Origin: Pseudomonas violetae | GTDB taxonomy: Bacteria; Pseudomonadota; Gammaproteobacteria; Pseudomonadales; Pseudomonadaceae | Direction: 5' to 3' | Assembly: GCF_023072615.1 (NCBI RefSeq) | Contig: NZ_JAKNRW010000024.1 | Span: 1-64,000 of the forward strand | Length of the DNA: 64,000 bases | Shown here: in pieces, positions 60,516-64,000 of the stretch | Layout of the letters: each line of letters starts with the position of its first letter | How positions within the stretch are numbered: the first letter of the stretch is position 1 | Made by a program: the position numbers and the translations under genes | The notes under the pieces: model-generated | Databases searched by the model: none | The model's input: the letters and a program-made list of their open reading frames with translations, nothing else | Told to the model about the DNA's origin: nothing

Positions 60516-60542
60516 AAAATCACCAGGCCACAGGATCGCGAA

Positions 60543-61703
60543 TCACAAAACGCATTCAGCCGCAAAACTGTCCACCTGCGATTTGGCGATGGTCTGCACC
60601 GGCACCTGGACGAGCTTGCCGCTGGCATCGGCTTCTACCCGCAGCAGATACCAGTCGATGATCGCGTGCTGGTTTTTACCGAAGGCAAAGTCGCCGCGTA
60701 TTGAGTCGAACTTGACGTTGCGCAGGGCATTACGAAACGCCGTGGGGTCCTTGACGTTGCCATCCACGCTCTTCAGTGCAGCCCCGATCAGGCGTGCCGT
60801 GTCATAAGTCTGGGCGGCATACACAGTCGGCACCCGGTTGTATTTCTCGGTGAATGCCTTGACGAAGGCCTGGTTGGCTGGGTTGTTCGACGTCGGGTTC
60901 CACAGGGTCACAATGTTCATGCCCTTGGCGACGTCGCCGGTGGCGGCGAGCATGCGCTCATCCATGGAGAATACGGGCACCACCATCGGGATGGTTTTGC
61001 CCAGGCCCGAACTGCCGTATTGCTTGGCGAAGTTGATGCCGGCACCGCCAGGGTGAAACTCGAAAATCGCATCCGGTGCCAGCGAACGTACCCGTGCCAA
61101 CTCGACCGAAAAATCCAGTTGGTTGAGCTTGGTGTAGATCTCGGTGACTTCACCCTTGTAGGTGCGCTTGAAGCCTTCCAGCGCGTCGCGTCCACCTTGG
61201 TAATTGGGGGCAAGGATGACCATCTTCTTGTAGCCCAGGTCGTTTGCCGCCACCCCGGCCATTTCATGGATCGTGTCGTTCTGGTACGAGGCCACGAAGT
61301 AGTTGGGCTTGCACTGTTTGCCGGCCAGGCTCGATGGGCCGGTGTTGTTGCTGATGTAGAAGCCGTCCTTGGTCGCGGTGTTCACCACGGCCGCCAGCAC
61401 ATTGGAAAAGATAACCCCGGTGTACAGCGAAATGCCGTCCAGGCTCATGCGGTCGATGATCTGCTTGGCGCGCGCCGGTTGCAGCCCATCGTCCTCGACC
61501 AGCAAGCTCACGGGCACACCGCCGAGCTTGCCGTTCTCCTGATCGATAGCCAGCTGGAAACCGTCGCGGGAGTCTTCCCCCAGGTAGCCGGCGGGGGTCG
61601 AGAGGGTGGTGATAAAACCGATGCGCACCGGGTCCTGGGCCTGGGCCAGCAAACTGGCCACGCAGCTGGCTGCCAGTAATGTACCCACGAGTAGTTTTTT
61701 CAT
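60543..61703 (-). CDS. ABC transporter substrate-binding protein (second transporter, LivK-like)
   Basis: A 386-residue periplasmic binding protein: signal KKLLVGTLLAASCVASLLAQAQ, then DPVRIGFITTLSTPAGYLGED and LGYKKMVILAPNYQGGRDAL. The type 1 periplasmic fold group includes binders of aromatic acids. It follows antC by 107 bp and precedes the permease genes, so the cargo may be anthranilate or a related aromatic acid, an inference from position. AAGGCGG precedes ATG 61703; a long 5' extension in frame is not coding. Confidence 0.9.
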   Translation of the reverse strand: MKKLLVGTLLAASCVASLLAQAQDPVRIGFITTLSTPAGYLGEDSRDGFQLAIDQENGKLGGVPVSLLVEDDGLQPARAKQIIDRMSLDGISLYTGVIFSNVLAAVVNTATKDGFYISNNTGPSSLAGKQCKPNYFVASYQNDTIHEMAGVAANDLGYKKMVILAPNYQGGRDALEGFKRTYKGEVTEIYTKLNQLDFSVELARVRSLAPDAIFEFHPGGAGINFAKQYGSSGLGKTIPMVVPVFSMDERMLAATGDVAKGMNIVTLWNPTSNNPANQAFVKAFTEKYNRVPTVYAAQTYDTARLIGAALKSVDGNVKDPTAFRNALRNVKFDSIRGDFAFGKNQHAIIDWYLLRVEADASGKLVQVPVQTIAKSQVDSFAAECVL

Positions 61704-61810
61704 AGTGCCGCCTTTAGTGAAGTCCGCATCGCGCGAGACGTAGTTGTTAGTGGAGGGCAGTAAAAAATGTGCGGGTGCCTGGAGATTTGTTGTGACTGCG
61801 GCTTGCAGTG

Positions 61811-62836
61811 TCAGGTGTTGCTCTCGGTAAACTTCTCGTAGTAAAGGCGGGTCTGGTCCAGGCCCTGGCCGGCCAGCCATTGCTTGATCGACTCAACCAT
61901 TGGCGGCGGGCCGCAGAGGTACATATCCAGGTCCCGGTCGCGAAACTCGGCCAGGTCGAAATGTTCGGTGATATAACCGCGCTTGCCGCTCCAGTCCGGG
62001 GTCGGATCGCTGATGACTGGGGTGAACCGAAAGCTCGGGATGCGATCGGCATAGGCCGCGATGCGCGTGGTTTCGCAGAGGTCCGCAGCGTCGCGCACGC
62101 CGTAATACAGATGCACCGGATGACCGCAACCGCCACGCTCGGCGATCTCGTCGAGCATGCCCAGGAACGCCGAGAGCCCGGTGCCGCCGGCGACAAAGAC
62201 CAATGGCTTGTCGACATGGCGCAGGTAGAAGGCGCCAAGGGGGGCTTCGAGCATGATCTCGTCGCCAATCAGGCTGCGCTCGCGAATGTAGTTACTCATC
62301 AGCCCGTCAGGCAGCAACCGAATCAGGAACTGCAACTGGTTGCTGCTATTGGGCCGGTTGGCGAACGAATAGGAGCGCTTGCCGTCGGTACCCGGCACCT
62401 GCAGCCGGGCGTACTGGCCGGGCAGGAAGTCCAGTTGTTGCCCATCGGCGCCGGCATCCAGATGCAGGATCGCGGTGTTCGGCGAGACCTGCTCGACGGC
62501 CCGCACGATGCCCTTGAGCCGATCCGGCCCCGGCGCATTGCACAAGCTGGACGCGAAGTCGAAATAGAACGCTGCATCGGACTGGACCCGTGTCTGGCAG
62601 GTGAGCATCTTGCGTTGGCGCATATCTTCAGCCGACAGTGCTTCATCGTCGACGTAGTCCTGGCTGTACTGGCCCGACTCGCAGCGCCCCTGACACGTTC
62701 CGCACACGCCTTCGCGGCAGTCGAGGGGGATGTTGATGCCGTTGCGGAGCGCCGCATCGAGCAGGATTTCGTTGTTCTGAACCGGGAAGAACAGGGTTTT
62801 CCCGTCGGCAAAACTGAACGCGACCTTGTGACTCAT
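61811..62836 (-). CDS. antC: Anthranilate 1,2-dioxygenase reductase component AntC
   Basis: A 341-residue iron-sulfur flavoprotein with the 2Fe-2S domain first (Cys40, Cys45, Cys48 and Cys80), followed by FAD (RSYSFANRPNS) and NADH (VFVAGGTGLSAFLGML, YLCGPPPMVES) domains. This is the BenC/AntC/XylZ order. It passes electrons from NADH to AntAB. The family also contains benzoate reductase BenC; AntC is favoured because of the AntB-like neighbour. Confidence 0.88.
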   Translation of the reverse strand: MSHKVAFSFADGKTLFFPVQNNEILLDAALRNGINIPLDCREGVCGTCQGRCESGQYSQDYVDDEALSAEDMRQRKMLTCQTRVQSDAAFYFDFASSLCNAPGPDRLKGIVRAVEQVSPNTAILHLDAGADGQQLDFLPGQYARLQVPGTDGKRSYSFANRPNSSNQLQFLIRLLPDGLMSNYIRERSLIGDEIMLEAPLGAFYLRHVDKPLVFVAGGTGLSAFLGMLDEIAERGGCGHPVHLYYGVRDAADLCETTRIAAYADRIPSFRFTPVISDPTPDWSGKRGYITEHFDLAEFRDRDLDMYLCGPPPMVESIKQWLAGQGLDQTRLYYEKFTESNT

Positions 62837-62854
62837 GATCCAGACTTCCGCCAG

Positions 62855-63346
62855 TCAGAGGTGATAGAAATCGAGCACCGAATTGATGGTGTCGTTGAGC
62901 AGCAGCACATGCTTGCGGGTGATCTTCCAGCTGTCGCCGTCGGGTCGCAGGTGGTAGGTCGCGCGACCGAAAAACTGCTCGGCGGTTTGCAAGCGGTAGT
63001 AGAGGGTGTGCCAGTTGACCCGCACCTCCAGCGCGTCGTTGGCCAGGGGCGCAATGCGCACATTGCTGATCAGGTGCAGGGTGCGCGGCATCGGGATGGT
63101 CGATGCGGCCTTGCCCGTGCGAATGCGGAACACCCGATCTTCGAGACCTCCCCGGTTGGGGTAGTAGATCAACGACATGCTTTTTTTCGGGTCGGTGGTG
63201 TAGACGTGCTCCGAATCCCATTGCGGCAGGTGGAGCTCGCTGTCGTCACTGAACATCGACAGGTATGCGTCCCAGTCCTGGGCGTCGCAGGCTTCAGCGT
63301 TGCGATAGAAAAATTGCTCGATGTGGTATTGCAGTTGCGAGTTCAT
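62855..63346 (-). CDS. antB: Anthranilate 1,2-dioxygenase small subunit AntB
   Basis: A 163-residue beta subunit: YHIEQFFYRNAEACDAQDWD, HLPQWDSEHVYTTDPKKSMS, YYPNRGGLEDRVFRIRTGKA and the tail NDTINSVLDFYHL. The wording closely fits AntB of Pseudomonas, as distinct from BenB. It lies 2 bp after the antA stop on the same strand, and 18 bp before antC, a tight operon. Confidence 0.88.
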   Translation of the reverse strand: MNSQLQYHIEQFFYRNAEACDAQDWDAYLSMFSDDSELHLPQWDSEHVYTTDPKKSMSLIYYPNRGGLEDRVFRIRTGKAASTIPMPRTLHLISNVRIAPLANDALEVRVNWHTLYYRLQTAEQFFGRATYHLRPDGDSWKITRKHVLLLNDTINSVLDFYHL

Positions 63347-63348
63347 GG

Positions 63349-64000
63349 TTACACCTCACGCAGTTTCAACGGTTGCTCTTCGGCAGCAAGACGCGCCAGG
63401 CCTTCGAGCATGAAGCGCTGCCAGTTGCCGTGCTGATTGACGTAGAGGCCTTCATGGGTGAACTCGGTGCCGGTCAGCGCCGGTGAGATGCCGATGGTCT
63501 CGCTGTTGGGCGTCGCGCCCTCGACCCATTTGCCGGTGCCGCGTGAGATGTCGCTCCAGCGCTCCAGGCGAGCCTGGAAACCACGCTGCGCTTCGCGAAA
63601 TTCCACCAGGTCATCGGGGGTGCCCATGCCGGAGACGTTGAAGAAGTCTTCGAATTGACGAATGCGGTTTTCCCGATCGGCATCCGACTCGCCGACCACA
63701 CCGAGGCAGAAGCTGTTGATCTCGGTCTTGTTCCAGGCGATCGGGCGGATAATGCGCAGTTGCGAACTGATTTGGTCGAGGAAGAACATGCTCGGGTAGA
63801 TGTTCAGGTTGCGCAGGCGGTGCATCATCCACTCCGCCTTGCCCTTGCCGTGCTCTTCGAGCAGGCGCGGCATGATCGTCGCGTAACCGGGACGCACCGC
63901 CGGGTTCGGCATGTCGCTGAACAGCAGGCTGTGACCGTTGTGGAAGGCAAACCAGCCGTCGTCGGTTTCCTTGTCGCCCGCGCCAAGTTTGCTGTAGTCC
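63349..64000 (-). CDS. antA: Anthranilate 1,2-dioxygenase large subunit AntA (partial, runs off window)
   Basis: The C-terminal about 217 residues of a Rieske dioxygenase alpha subunit. The frame stays open to the window edge (DYSKLGAGDKETDDGWFAFH ends the visible start), so the ATG at 63912 is internal. Present are the catalytic-domain parts YATIMPRLLEEHGKGKAEWM and MHRLRNLNIYPSMFFLDQISSQLRIIRPIAWNKTEIN (in parts). The Rieske centre and iron ligands lie outside the window. AntABC converts anthranilate to catechol with loss of CO2 and ammonia. Confidence 0.88.
   Translation of the reverse strand, partial: DYSKLGAGDKETDDGWFAFHNGHSLLFSDMPNPAVRPGYATIMPRLLEEHGKGKAEWMMHRLRNLNIYPSMFFLDQISSQLRIIRPIAWNKTEINSFCLGVVGESDADRENRIRQFEDFFNVSGMGTPDDLVEFREAQRGFQARLERWSDISRGTGKWVEGATPNSETIGISPALTGTEFTHEGLYVNQHGNWQRFMLEGLARLAAEEQPLKLREV

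Noticed and set aside
60543..61880. N-terminal extension of the second binding protein to 61880
   Set aside because: It overlaps antC and would bury the signal peptide that begins at ATG 61703.
61808..63436. 542-codon open frame on the plus strand
   Set aside because: Antisense shadow of antC, antB and the end of antA.

Overview
The window looks like the chromosome of a Pseudomonas of the fluorescens/putida type. The evidence is the dense, GC-rich, co-directional operons, the Pseudomonas-type REP sequences (37978-38015 and 60333-60439), an OprD-family porin, an iac gene set in the order known from Pseudomonas, and anthranilate dioxygenase genes at the right edge. No rRNA, tRNA or CRISPR array was seen.

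1-8.7 kb is mixed accessory DNA. It holds the end of a LysR regulator, a GNAT acetyltransferase, a 177-bp MITE-like insertion remnant, a cysteine hydrolase, two AraC-type regulators (one only a DNA-binding domain), a secreted SMP-30-like protein with an exported alpha/beta hydrolase, IS-end-like repeats, and an SDR reductase. The SDR promoter has MerR architecture and a MerR gene overlaps the SDR tail to tail.

8.7-22.0 kb holds a glycerate kinase and then a complete tellurite/stress (ter) system. A compact module comes first: ATP-grasp, a TerD-trypsin fusion, PRTase-TRSP, HAD, StiP/PRTase with PELOTA-like tail, a CitE-like lyase and a second HAD, mostly with ATGA overlaps. It is followed by terZABCDE and a strong terminator. 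An internally deleted IS66 transposase lies just beyond. The module is predicted to make an unidentified nucleoside-like small molecule that works with the calcium-binding TerD proteins and the TerC membrane protein; the TerD-protease fusion is the most unusual part.

22.5-28.1 kb contains a 26-codon threonine-rich leader peptide and terminator ahead of a second cysteine hydrolase (a candidate attenuator), a probably frameshifted lipoprotein, a DUF4236 protein, a membrane protein of unknown function and two lipoproteins, ended by a terminator. A DUF1523 gene follows on the other strand.

29-43 kb carries metabolism and transport: an MFS permease with a 2-hydroxyacid dehydrogenase, a second MFS permease with a MarR regulator, a XylS-like regulator, a PAS chemoreceptor, a class II aldolase, a ketopantoate-reductase-like enzyme, and a branched-chain/aromatic-type ABC transporter whose LivM and LivG are fused in one chain.

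43.6-51 kb is the indole-3-acetate catabolic operon iacHABICDEFG, followed by an OprD-type porin. 52.6-56.8 kb is an unassigned set (FMN alpha-hydroxyacid dehydrogenase, opine-type dehydrogenase, 3-hydroxyacyl-CoA-type dehydrogenase, NIPSNAP protein). 56.85-64 kb, on the minus strand, is antABC followed by a complete livKHMGF-type transporter. The right half is thus an aromatic/auxin degradation region: IAA is taken toward catechol by iac, anthranilate to catechol by ant, with dedicated uptake systems and possibly a chemoreceptor.
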